NCBI GenBank assembly: GCA_003427395.1
Contig: BFEA01000047.1
Coordinates: forward strand, 2,978,959 to 3,042,958
Source: Chara braunii
Lineage: Eukaryota > Streptophyta > Charophyceae > Charales > Characeae
Direction of reading: 5' to 3'
DNA: 64,000 bases
The position numbers and the translations under genes are program-made. Positions 1 to 10,231 of the stretch are shown in pieces. The notes under the pieces are model-generated. The model did not search any database, was not told the origin of the DNA, and saw only the letters and a list, made by a program, of their open reading frames with translations. The first letter of the stretch is position 1. Each line of letters opens with the position of its first letter.

Positions 1-171
1 AACTGGAGTGGAGACAGATCTGGGAAGTATAGAGTTAGATGAAGCCAACACTTCTCTGATCTGCCGTCTGCACTGCAGTTACCTGAAGTACCGTACGGAG
101 CCTTTTTTTCCCACCGCCGTTCGGTACTTTCCTTTCGAACTGGAGTCTTTGGCAGGGACGCATCCCGGTTT

Positions 172-290
172 GGATGTCTTACCTTGTTGCACGGAGCGAT
201 GGGTGCATGGAGTTTCTCCCTCATATGTTCGGATGTCTTGTCTTGTTGCGCGAAGCAATGGGTGCATGGAGTTTCTCCCTCGTATGTATC
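172..290. repeat. 59-bp tandem duplication
   Basis: Two adjacent copies (172-230 and 231-290) share GGATGTCTT, then TTGTTGC, then ATGGGTGCATGGAGTTTCTC, differing at only a few bases. A weaker echo of the downstream sequence (TGCCATGC.TGGGG) appears near 297 and 463, suggesting an older, longer repeat unit. Confidence 0.85.
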
Positions 291-319
291 TCTTGTGCCA
301 TGCTTGGGGACTATGGTCA

Positions 320-400
320 TCACCCGAATAAAACGCCCGGTCACTATAGCTGCACTTGGTGCAACTTTCAGTGCAGATACAGGGCGTTCTATTCGGGTGA
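320..400. other. Long imperfect hairpin (foldback)
   Basis: The arms at 320-338 and 382-400 are 19 nt each and complementary with one mismatch. Inside the loop a second pair, CTGCACT (350-356) and AGTGCAG (370-376), is perfectly complementary, giving a nested stem. The size and shape resemble a small-RNA precursor or miniature foldback transposon. Nothing in the sequence decides between these. Confidence 0.7.
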
Positions 401-668
401 AGACGGTAGGTGTGGTGGATGCACGGAGGTGCATAAGGTTGTCCCTCATGTGTAATCGGGTGTGCCATGCCTGGGGGCTAGGAGGTGTGGTGGATGATGG
501 ACAGAGGTTCCATGGCTTGTTCCCTGCAACATGCAACCAGAGGGACGGCGTTGTGGCGTTGAAGGTCACAGGTTTGGGTGGTTTTAACGTCTTTTACGCT
601 TACGTCATGGTTAGGCTGCAATAAGGTGGCTCTCTGATGTATAATGTATAGTCTCCTGTGTGCACGCA

Positions 669-677
669 CGTGTGTGT

Positions 678-721
<44 letters not shown>
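669..721. repeat. (GT)n microsatellite
   Basis: About 25 GT dinucleotides with a single GA interruption. Confidence 0.95.
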
Positions 722-723
<2 letters not shown>

Positions 724-2292
724 ATATTACTCATCTCCATGGTAGGGTATCATCATTTGGGTTGTTCCCAATTTCGTAGGAATAACATTTGATCATCGCT
801 TATCATGCACATACTCTTATGTCACACAAGCAATGATACCCTACTCTGTGGTCAGTGTTTTCTAAGGGCAGCCAGCATCTGAATGGTAAAATGTGATTCA
901 GGTTGTGCAACACCTTGTTGGTCACCCCTTTGCTTGTCCTTTGAATGGAAATGAGGTATTCTTTCGTGTACACAGAGCTCACATCATGGAAAATGAGTTT
1001 TCTGTTCATGTTCCGATGTTGAGTGCACAAAAAAGCACTGGACTGCATTCCATCAGTGATGGTTAGGGCGGATGGTTTCTATCTCTCGTGGTTTCCATCT
1101 CTTGTGATATACGTAGTAAACACCGAAAACAAATCCTGATAGATAGAGTGGAAGAGAGCTTCTCTAATAATGAATTGACAAGGTCTCAAGTTAGTGACCA
1201 ACCCAGAAAGAACTTCCTTTTTTTGTTTAAGAAAAAAGAAATAACTTCAAATAAGTGAACTATTTTTTGGAACTTTGGGAGAGTCTGTCTGAACCTACAG
1301 TGACAGGAAGTAGATTTCCAAAGTTCCAAAAATAGATTGGACAGAAGTAGATCAAGCCAACTGCGGGAAAAATGTACAGGGAAGGTAGTATTCCACATGG
1401 GACGCTGGGTCCGGGTCCCACCATGCGTTGCTACGCACAAATAGATTGGAGCATGGTCATAAAAAAAAGAAACTAGGAAAAAAAAAGGGAGGGTCCTATG
1501 CTACCAGAGGGGCCCGGGACCACTTGCCCAGCCAAGCCAAAAATAAATATGAAAAAATCATTTAAAAATGTAATTTTATTTTTGATTTTAAATGTGGTAA
1601 TGAATTTCGATGCGACCCTGAGGCAGAAGTTGTTCAGCTTTCCCAATAGCTGAGCACAGTGAAGCTGAGCTCAGTGGGTACATCCAGGAGGGAGATCCCA
1701 CTAGCATTGTATGTGGAGTAGTGTAGAGGGAGTGTGACCCGCCTCCGCCTCCGCCGTTGATGGGAATGGGGATCGGTGGTTTTGTTTTTCCTGTATTTTA
1801 GCCCTCGAAAATATATGTTTTTTTGGAGCATCCCATTGGGTGGTCTTTCTTTTGTTTTGATTGCCGTGTTCCTCTGGGGGTCCCGAACGTGAGTGAAAAT
1901 CAGACCCTTTTTTTTTGTGTTGCTTTTCACGCACCTTTCACTCACGTTTGGGTCGTGGCCCATGCGTGGAAGAGAGGCCGAAAACAAAATTTTTCGGTGT
2001 TTCCCATCATGAGGGAATGTCAGTCCGTGTCAGACCCTCGTCCAAGTTGTCTGTAGTCCCCGCAAATGTTTCACACGGGCAATGCTGTTGTCCTCTTCCT
2101 TTGACATGCATGTGCCCCCTTATTTTTTGGGAGGTGTTTGGGAGGGTTCGATCCCCTCACCTACAGCAAATGGTGTATGGAGTTACTCTTGCCCTTGTTT
2201 TTTTACGTTTATTTTCCCTATTTCACGCTGCCACCCACCTGTCCCCCACCCGTCCCCCACCCGTCACACTAATCCACATACCTGGCTAGTGG
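722..2292. other. Intergenic sequence without a recognisable gene
   Basis: No domain or coherent gene is seen on either strand. AT-rich stretches alternate with short GC-rich pieces. An inverted partial copy of a hAT-like element lies at 1490-1630, and the remainder up to the SINE at 2293 is unassigned. Confidence 0.5.
1490..1630 (-). mobile_element. Partial hAT-like miniature element, inverted relative to the 7-kb copy
   Basis: On the reverse strand this segment matches 7190-7333: the AACAACTT.TGCCT context, an A/T-rich core of repeated TTTATTT/AAAATTAAA, then a GC-rich end containing CCCGGG and a terminal CCTA..CTAC. The opposite end and target duplication cannot be identified, so it is treated as truncated. 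Confidence 0.55.
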
Positions 2293-2459
2293 GATCTCCC
2301 TCCAGATGATGAACTGTTGAAATATAGATCCGAGGTTGAATCCAGATGATGAAAGTTGACGAGGAAAACCAAATATTTATGAATTGCCTGGGACTGGTCA
2401 GCTCAATGATGATATCTAAAGCCCGTCGCCCTTTTTTTTTTTTTTTTTTTTTTTTTTAA
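2293..2459 (+). mobile_element. SINE copy with poly(T)-like 3' end
   Basis: The 3' half (2385-2436) reads TGCCTGGGACTGGTCAGCTC followed by AATGATGATATCTAAAGCCC and GTCGCCC. It is nearly identical to the reverse strand of 4862-4930, where a clear tRNA-derived head is attached. The run of about 24 T after it is the same tail seen in shorter form in that copy. The 5' head here is diverged (GAGGTTGAATCC near 2331 could be a decayed B box). Confidence 0.6.
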
Positions 2460-2532
2460 GGTGGTTCAGCTTATTTTTCTGCATAACATAGTTGTTTTTT
2501 TTTCTTAGTTTTTCTCTTTTTTTTAACCAAAA

Positions 2533-2660
2533 TTCCTAGGCTACCTGCCCGGGCCGCCCGGGTCACCTTGTTTTCCCGGGCGGACTAGTTGTGCAAGGAC
2601 CAGGGAAGGTCCCAGCACCCCACCAAGAGACTGGAGCCAAATGGTGCACTCTTCGGAAAA
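2533..2660 (+). mobile_element. Left end of a hAT-like miniature element
   Basis: CCTAGGCTACC is followed by a GC-rich block with CCCGGGCCGCCCGGGTC and a second CCCGGGCGG, then TGCAAGGACCAGGGAAGGTCC. This closely parallels 7011-7095 (CTAGGCTAC, GGGCCGCCCGGGTC, GCGCAAGGACTATGAAAGG). The matching right end is not seen nearby, so this is a fragment. Confidence 0.55.
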
Positions 2661-4320
2661 AGAAAAAAAGAAGGAAAAAAAAAAAAAAAAAAACGAAGGA
2701 AGGATCATATTAGCGACGTTATGAAGACACACTTTCACAAGACGTCGAAGTTGGTGAATAACCCAAAAAGAAGTGAATTGCAATCAGACTCGCTTTATTT
2801 TCGATTTCGCACACATGCAAACAGATGGCGATTCACACGGGCGCCAAGCGCTCACTCAAAGCTCAGAGATATGGAAACCACGAACACAGTGCAGATGCAA
2901 ACTCGTTTCATGAGGCTATGTAGGGCGCGTCGGCGCCGTACATCCCAACTCTCATCACTGTGTCCAACACGTCTGTTCGCATGCACTCAACTCTGGATGA
3001 CTACGTCACGTGTACACACACACTGTATCACGTACTCACACACACTAACACCACTACTGACTATCGCGGCTATGGTCGCTCACTAACACTATCGCTAACC
3101 ACTAACTCCTTCTCTGCCCACTTCGACTTCGGGCTGACTGCAGACCACCTCGCACAAGCTGCTGTGGCAGCGCTTCCGCATGGCTGACGCAGGGATGAAT
3201 GAATGGCTGGGCGCTGCCTCTTGATTTTTACGTCTGTAACTCGTTTTTCTGCCCCTTTCCCAGGCCCTGGGTGCACAGAGTCGCACACGGTACTTGCTTG
3301 ACTGGACTCTTACTGACTGGGACCGGTACCGCCGACTGCATGGGTTTGCACTGCCAACTCGATGCAGTCGCACTGCCGACGTAACGCAGTTGGGCTCACC
3401 ACTTGCCCACTTGGCTCTGACTAAACGTGAGACACTTGGAAAGGTCACTTCCGGACCTTCCGGAAGTCTGTGGACTTGGCCTTTCGGGTACTGTAGCAGC
3501 TACGACCTTGACCTTTCAGGACTGTAGCAACTACGACCTTGACCTTTCAGGACTGTAGCAACTACGACCTTGTAGCAACTACGACCTTGTAGCAACTACG
3601 ACCTTGTAGCAACTACGACCTTGACCTTTCAGAGCATCTACAGCCACGACCTCTACAGAGCTGTGACTCCTAATCGACAGACCTAGAGATCAAACCCCTA
3701 CTGCCATACAGACCTATGACAGACGACAAACAACTAACCAAAACACAAGTCACGGGTTCAAACACTCAGGGGTCGACTCAATACTGTACATGGGCAAAGT
3801 GAGGTCTGGGGATCGAACTCTAGGGCCACAGGATTCTTTTTGTGTTTTGTTCAACTCCAGAAAGGTGAAAACCGTTTCAGAAACATTTTTGGCACTTTGA
3901 ACCTGCACCGGCAAAACATGAAGAGTAATTCGCCATCAAGTCAATCCTTGCAAGTCTCAAGTTTTCAGATTAGAGCCTATCATAGGTTCGCGGAAATTCA
4001 TAAACTAATATTAGTTATTTGACTTCAATTGCAGGAAAATAATATCAGAATGGTAAAATCAGTTATCTTAGGAAAATTTTTGAAAAACACTTTTAGTTTT
4101 TGACCTTTGAACGAACTTGACACTTTTTTTTGACTTTGAACTTCCCTATACTACTAAAGCAAACAGCGGTCCTTGTGTGGGGCCCAACAGAAACCGGCCG
4201 GCTCCGCGCGGGACCAGTCACAGGCAGTGGCCAAGGGGGAACCGGTGGAACACGGCGCAAGGGCCGGAGAAATGCCAGCGGGCGGGGGGAAGAGGAATTT
4301 GTCGTGGAACTGGATCCTCG
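2661..4320. other. Intergenic sequence with one minisatellite
   Basis: There is a poly(A)/purine tract near 2660-2695, then sequence with short, domain-less open frames on both strands. The only clear structure is the minisatellite at 3492-3640, listed separately. The rest is unassigned. Confidence 0.5.
3492..3640 (+). repeat. Minisatellite with 31-bp and 17-bp units
   Basis: The unit GTAGCAACTACGACCTT (17 bp) recurs six times. In some copies GACCTTTCAGGACT is added, making a 31-bp higher unit, so the array alternates long and short forms. The near identity of copies points to recent slippage or unequal exchange. Confidence 0.9.
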
Positions 4321-4328
4321 TGCGCACC

Positions 4329-4475
4329 CGGAACTGCTTTGCAGTGAGCACAAAAGACTAAATATACGGAACTGCTTTGCAGCGAGCACAAAAGACAAAA
4401 TATACGGAACTGCTTTGTTGTCAGCACAAAACACAAAATATACCGAACTGCTTCGCTGTCAGCAGAAACAAGAAA
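4329..4475 (+). repeat. 38-bp tandem repeat array
   Basis: Units start CGGAACTGCTTTGC and continue GAGCACAAAAGAC then AAATATA. Three full units and one partial unit start at 4329, 4367, 4405 and 4443, and a diverged CGGAACTGCTTTCCTGTC follows at 4499. Open frames through the array are by-products of the repeat. Confidence 0.85.
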
Positions 4476-4579
4476 AAGAAAGGACAAATTAAAGGATACG
4501 GAACTGCTTTCCTGTCCTCTCACGAGTGACGTTCGAATACAACTACACACCAGTGCGTAGCCAGGATGTGAAACCGCGT

Positions 4580-5570
4580 ATAGCATTGGGCTCCAGCACT
4601 CACCAGATGTGCAAAATGAGTATGAAATACTACGAATCTCTCCCTGGAAACTGGGAAGATGCACCGCTGTTTTTTCTTCCCTTCTTTCTGTAACCCATTA
4701 GGTTTTGGCTCCAGCACTTACAGAGTGTGCAAAATGAGGATGAATGTTAAGCGAGACACTGGGAAGATGCACCACTATTTTTTATTTTTATTTTTTTGTT
4801 TGCCTTTTTGGTTGTACCTGGGAAGGTACAAGGGGTTAGGGCATGCGCACACTGATTTTGTTTTCAGAAAAAGGGCGACGGCCTTGAGATATCATCATCA
4901 TTAAGCTGACCAGCCCCAGGCAATTCAGAAATAGTTGGTTTCACAACTTGTACTCATCAACAGGTTCCGTCATCATCTGGATTCGAACACGGGTCTGTTC
5001 ATGGGTGTGGTCCCCACTGAGCTAGGCTCTTTTAAGCGCAGGTTGTTTACTTGGGGGTAGCTTGGTACCTTGGGCGTTGGATCCAGCTCTCACCAAATGT
5101 GCAAAATGAGAATGAATCTCCTGCTAGAACACGGGAAGATGCACCGCTGTTCGTTCTCCCTCTTGGGAACGTCGGCCCCCCCCATCCTTTTTGGTAGTAC
5201 ACAGGAAGATTCATCCCGATTTTGGCGGGAGTTACGGCATGCTCACACTATGAGTCCTTACTTGGGGGCGGGAGGGTTCGTTGGCCCTTGGTTCCGGTGC
5301 CCACCAAAATTGGGATGAATCTCCCCGCTGGAACACGGGAAGATGCCCACGTTGGACCTTGGCTCCAGCACTCACCAAGTGTGCAAAATAGGAATGAATC
5401 TCCGCTCAACAGATTCCAGTTTTGCTTTTCTGCCCTTGCCTCCAACACTCGTTGAATGTGCAAAATGTCATGAATCTCCTATCAGAACATGACAAGATGC
5501 ACCACCGTTGTGTGCAAAATAATGACTCTCCTGTTGGGACATGGGAAGATACACCACTGTTTTCGGGTAG
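4580..5570 (+). repeat. Dispersed repeat family marked by GTGCAAAATGA
   Basis: A motif of the form CCAGCACTCACCA.ATGTGCAAAATGAG.ATGAA, then a variable spacer and ACGGGAAGATGCACC.CTGTT, recurs about six times (near 4592, 4711, 5082, 5310, 5368 and 5446) with diverged spacers. An inverted copy lies at 52640-52745. Interspersed sequence includes a SINE (4862-5040). No coding function is evident. Confidence 0.7.
4862..5040 (-). mobile_element. tRNA-derived SINE
   Basis: Read on the minus strand, an A-box-like AGCCTAGCTCAGTGGGG (5014-5030) is followed by a B box GTGTTCGAATCC (4979-4990), the internal RNA polymerase III promoter arrangement of tRNA genes. The body and tail (TGCCTGGGGCTGGTCAGC, AATGATGATGATATCTCAAG, GCCGTCGCCCTTTTT) match the copy at 2293-2459, and the tail matches 44690-44735. 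Confidence 0.75.
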
Positions 5571-7002
5571 GGAACGTTCAAGAGCAAGAAGGGGTGTTTC
5601 CTGCAGGCGTAGCCTGCTGAGTCCCACTTGTTATATATAAAGCAAGTAGGAGATATTCTTTTTCTTCACTTCAGACGAAGAAATGAGATGATGGATCCCT
5701 AAATCTCTGATCGCATGTAAAATTGGGGGAGAAAATTGTAAGTCGACTTGTGGCTGGGGTTTTAGAATCCCTCACGAAACCGAAAATAAAAAGTACCCAA
5801 CACTAGAGCAAGAAAAGACCCCAGATTTGGGCTCCTCCGGGCATGGCCGGGGCCATAAAACTACCAAAAAGAAGGGGGTTGATTTCCTGGATGAGTTGTG
5901 CAAGTGCCTGGTTGCGCTGCATGGCTGGATGCCAAAAAGTAGCCTAGCAAAAACCACGATTCGCTACTACATTTCCCACTATGACCGGCTTGCAAAGCCT
6001 CAAGAAGTTTGTGCATAGGGATTCTTGTCACATTCGCGTTCCCAATGTGCGGCATTATGGAAGGCCGAGGTTTCTCCAGTGATTCTCTAATAAGGACGAT
6101 GATGTGAACATCTGCCGACTCTGTTTTTACTTTTTGAGTTAGAGTTGGCGCCTGCCTATATCAATGAACAACCTTTCAAGAGAACTACTTTGGCCATCGA
6201 GATGTAGAACTCCTCTGATTTGCATACATTGGTGATGATCCCTTACAGAGTCATCTTTCGATCGCCTAAAATAGTGTGTCTGATTTGGACGATGCTGTTC
6301 CGCATGAAGTGGAAGGTGATGCAGTACACAACCAGATTTCTCCATTTCTTTCGGAACCACTTTTGAACTGATAAAAATGTTTGCCTTTATGGATTTGTCT
6401 CCCTGACTGCGGCACGTAGGCTAATTGGTACTCATGTGGCCGAACTTGGGAAACGGATGTCAAACCCATCATGAGCAACCTTGAAGCTATTGAAGGATTT
6501 TATCAATTGTCATGGGATAACATTCATTATTCTTTTTCTATGCCATCAGACCGGTAAGTTTGTCTAGCGGGTGTTGAAGACGTGGGTGAAGACGGACGAC
6601 ATTGCAATTTTCTTTGCACATGTGCCGAATGGTGCCGCCCTTTGGGGCTTCCTTAAAGATTGATTCACTCCCAAAACGAGAAGTTGCAATTGTATTCATC
6701 AGTACCAAATATTTTTATCAGTTCGCAAGTGGTTACGGAAGAAATGGAGAAATTTGAAATTTCATTTTGATTGCTATTTTTAAGTTATGGAGGTTTATGA
6801 ATGATAATTTTTTTTTTTTTATAATTGTAAAAAAAAAAAAGGGACATGATTGTCAAAAGATTGTTAAGAAAAAAAAAAACTTCCCAAAAAATTGTTGTTT
6901 TCAAAGGTACATAATGTGAATAGGGTTTTTTGTCTGCTAGTTATTGTCAATTTAACGGATAAGGGAATAATTTGTACTTGACTGATCTGAAGAAGTTAAT
7001 TG
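5571..7002. other. Intergenic; possible decayed coding remnant at 5827-6700 (+)
   Basis: Plus-strand frames between 5827 and 6700 are protein-like in composition but broken by many stops (for example around 6080, 6208, 6365 and 6472). No family is recognised. It may be a dead gene or transposon fragment, and no product is assigned. Downstream (6780-7000) is A/T-rich. Confidence 0.35.
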
Positions 7003-7010
7003 GATTATCC

Positions 7011-7333
7011 CTAGGCTACAAGTCGGGCCGCCCGGGTCAACCTATTTTCTCGGGCGGCCCGGCCGCGCAAGGACTATGAAAGGTTCCAGCCAAAAGAAAA
7101 GAATCTGAAAGAAAACTATGGTATGCAGAAAAATGAATAACTTTTGCCTCAGGGTCAGAATCCGAAAGAAAACTATGGTATGCAGAAAAATAATTGAACA
7201 ACTTTTGCCTTAGGTTCACATCCAAATTCTTTCCTAAATTCAAAATTAAAATTAAAATTAAAATATAATTTTTATTTATTTATTATTTTTGGCCCGCCCG
7301 CGCATGTGGACCCGGGCCACTGTGGTATTCTAG
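7011..7333. mobile_element. hAT-type MITE with perfect 8-bp target duplication
   Basis: The element begins CTAGGCTAC and ends GTATTCTAG, with inverted GC-rich subterminal blocks (CCCGGGTC near 7034, and its complement near 7310). It is bracketed by GATTATCC at 7003-7010 and again at 7334-7341. An 8-bp target duplication with short imperfect terminal inverted repeats is the hallmark of hAT transposons. The element is too short to encode transposase, so it is non-autonomous. The interior repeats GAAAGAAAACTATGGTATGC twice. Confidence 0.8.
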
Positions 7334-7960
7334 GATTATCCAAAATAAGAGTCAATTTTTGGGACGAGGCTTTTTTTTTAATAATCGTAGAGCAAAAAAT
7401 CTTGTCATTCTAAATAATGGTAGAAAAATAGTAAAAAAAATAAAACGAGAGGTAATTCTACGGGAGTAAGAAAATGGGGTTGTAATTGCACTAAAGTAAT
7501 CAAAAAGTTATAATTGCACTATGTGATAAAATACAGTTTGTAATTGTACTTCAGGTAACTTACCTGGCAAGAAAGTTAGGTTGTTTACATTGAACTGTAA
7601 TTGCATAATTTTTATATATTTATTTATTTATTACTTATGGCCCGGTCGCGCAAGTGGACCCGGGCCACTCTAGTAGTCTAGGATTATCCAAAATAAGAGT
7701 CAATTTTTGGGATGAGGCTTTTTTTTTAATAATGGTAGAGCAAAAAATCTTGTCATTCTAAATAATGGTAGAAAAATAGTAAAAAAAATAAAACAAGAGG
7801 TAATTCTACGGGAGTAAAAAAATGGGGTTGTAATTGCACTAAAGTAATAAAAAAGTTATAATTGCACTATGCGATAAAATACAGTTTGTAATTGTACTTC
7901 AGGTAACCTACCTGGCGAGAAAGTTAAGTTGTTTACATTGAACTGTAATTGCAAATTGTA
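7266..7960. repeat. Tandem duplication of about 349 bp including the MITE right end
   Basis: AGGATTATCCAAAATAAGAG occurs at 7332 and 7680, with the flanks on both sides nearly identical (TCAATTTTTGGGA, GAGCAAAAAATCTTG, TACGGGAGTAA). The duplicated unit takes in the last ~70 bp of the MITE, so the duplication postdates its insertion. Confidence 0.85.
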
Positions 7961-9299
7961 TCTTGGTCGATGCAACGAAAATCATTTTTGTGATTCCGAC
8001 GTAGTTTTCAAAAGAAAACAAAAGAGGAGCGAAGGATAATTACACTTATCAATAAACACTCGTTCCAAAAATTGCTATTATCAAACATACGAAATATGAA
8101 GAGGTTTTTGGTGTGCCAGTAACTGTTAACTTTTAGAATGAGTGAACAATTTGTACTTCAGTGACCTAAAGAGGTTATTTGGCATATCAAGGATGAGCGA
8201 ACAATTCATACTTGAGTAACATGAAGAGGTTTTTTGGTCTGTGAAACCGTAAGGGTTAATCATGATGAGTGAGGTTTTTTTGTCCGTCAAACTTTAAGGG
8301 TCAATCATGATGAGTAAGGTTTTTTTGTTTGTCGAACCATAAGGATCAATCATGATGAGTGATAATTATGTTTCTCATTTTTTAAAATAATAGTAAAAGA
8401 AAAAAAAAAACATTTAAAATATGTGATAACAAAAAAAACGTTAAAAAAAAAAAAAANAAGTTTCAAGGATTAATACTCTTATCGATAAATAAAATTTTCA
8501 GTAAATTGCTATTATGAAACATACTAGGTGCCGTTTTTAGGGCAATGGCTTTGGCGAAAATGTAGTGGATTATATTTTTGTATTCATTCCATGTATGCAA
8601 TGTCACTAAATGATTGGGGGTGCAAGGGACCAAAAGTGGTGTTTTTTGCCCCAAAACAAGGTAGAACCATCAGGACTTGGGCCATACATAGGCTGCAAGC
8701 CCTTTTCATGTACGCGTTGCAACTTTTGGGGGATGAACGCGATTGATAAATTTCATCAACAACCATTTTTGCGATTACAGGGTCTAAAAAATTAGGCGAG
8801 GGACGTGCTGTCAATGTATATACCAAAAAGGGTAAGCATCACAAGCAATACAATTTGTTATAGGATGTTGCAGGCTATGAAGGGTTCACACACGCAATAC
8901 AATTTGTTACAGGATGTTGCAGGCTATGAAGGGTTTACCCTCCGGTTTGTGAAATCTGATGAAATAATATGTCATGGACAAAATAACTCCTTACAGCTAT
9001 TCGTGCACAATTTTCAAGCACAGAATCATGGAAACTCTATGAACTATATCTAATGCAAGATATGTTCTATTATTCGACTTGTTCTTTTATTTCTCTTTCA
9101 ATTCGTAATGTTATTGAGATTCACCCAAACTGAAAGCAAGGAACGATAGTGCTAATGCCGAGCACTATGGCCAGTCGTTGCACCTCCCCTACTCCCCCCA
9201 AACCCCACATTAGCAGTATCTAATGGAATATAGTTGTTGCATAACAAACAATGATATTGGCCAAGGTCCTGCCAATGTGGGCGTGAGGGGCTAACGGGT
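7961..9299. other. Intergenic, two small tandem repeats, no gene recognised
   Basis: About 52-bp units (GGTTTTTTGG..., ACCGTAAGGGT, AATCATGATGAGT) repeat three times at 8223-8362. A 49-bp unit (GCAATACAATTTGTTA, GGATGTTGCAGGCTATGAAG) is duplicated at 8845-8893 and 8894-8934. The short open frames spanning 8528-9053 show no recognisable domain. Confidence 0.55.
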
Positions 9300-9349
9300 T
9301 ATCTTTAGTTGGTAGAATACCAAGCTTGCCCAAACGCATACGTGAGGTC

Positions 9350-9420
9350 AATGGGGATTGAACCCACGACCTTTTGAATGTAACTTTTGTGCCTTACAAA
9401 CTTAGCTAGGCCCACAGGCC
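9350..9420 (-). mobile_element. tRNA-derived SINE head
   Basis: On the minus strand, TAGCTAAGTTTGTAAGGC (A-box-like, 9391-9408) precedes GGGTTCAATCCC (B box, 9353-9365) at tRNA-like spacing. Folding into a canonical cloverleaf is poor, so this is read as a SINE rather than a functional tRNA. Its 3' body and limits are not defined. Confidence 0.5.
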
Positions 9421-9726
9421 AATGCCTACCCACCCCGCATCATCGTGATTGGGGGTTGTTACAACCTTGCTCTCGCACAACGTTTTTAGTGCACACCTTC
9501 CCCGTGGGTTGGGGAGAGATCAGGGTTGGTTGGTGTTTCTTGTACATAACATTCATAAAGTAGTGCGAGGATATAATGAGATTGAAAGAAGAATATGGCT
9601 TAGTTTTTTTTTTTTTTTTTAAATAAAAAAAAAATTGACTTGTTTTCATTCTAAAAGGTGCTTAAAGAAAATAACTTAGATTATAAAATAAATGGAAAAA
9701 CAAAACAATGTAGTATCGCCTAATCA

Positions 9727-10065
9727 GAGTTGAAAATACTCCCAGCGTAGGTGCATGCTCCACCTCCGTACTTTCAATTGCGGCATCTTAATCTGCCCGG
9801 GGAGGCGGAACAGTTTCAACACACATTTTACCATCCCCCTTCCCCTTGAGATCGGTTCTGCCAGATTTTCCCGGATTTTCTGTTCCGCTAGCGCCGGCAT
9901 CCCGGTTTGGACGGGTTGGAGACTGTCATAAAGTCCAAAGCCTGAGACAAACCAGGATTCGGAGTTGAAAATACTCCCACCGTAGGTGCATGGTCCACCT
10001 CCGTACTTTCAATCGCGGCACTTCATCTGCCCGGGGAGGTGAAACAGTTTCAACGACATCATATA
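9727..10065 (-). repeat. Direct repeat pair at the 3' end of PLE A (period 235 bp)
   Basis: GAGTTGAAAATACTCCCA, then CGTAGGTGCATG.TCCACC, then TCCGTACTTTCAAT.GCGGCA, occurs at 9727 and at 9962 and extends about 100 bp each time. Each copy contains a small potential hairpin (GGTG...CACC). The repeats lie between the RT end and the terminal repeat. Confidence 0.85.
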
Positions 10066-10231
10066 TTTTTGGCATCCTTCGCTAGTACATTGTTCTGCCA
10101 GATTTCAAGAATCAGTCTCCCTGCAACTCGTTGTCTTATTTAGCGCCAGTATCGGAATCCTGCTCACTCAGCCAAACGCGTGCCACTCCAACGATCTTTT
10201 TCCATAACTCAGTGGGTTCACGCCTTTGCAT

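Larger units (their letters stand above)
1..660. other. Non-coding, repeat-bearing start of window
   Basis: No credible gene is seen. Short overlapping open frames on both strands lie in repeats and show no recognisable domain. The segment holds a 59-bp tandem duplication and a long hairpin, listed separately, and ends at a GT microsatellite. Confidence 0.6.

Noticed and set aside
5827..6018. Short plus-strand frame with CKCLVALHGWMPKS considered as a gene
   Set aside because: No family recognised and the continuing sequence is full of stops; kept only as a possible remnant.
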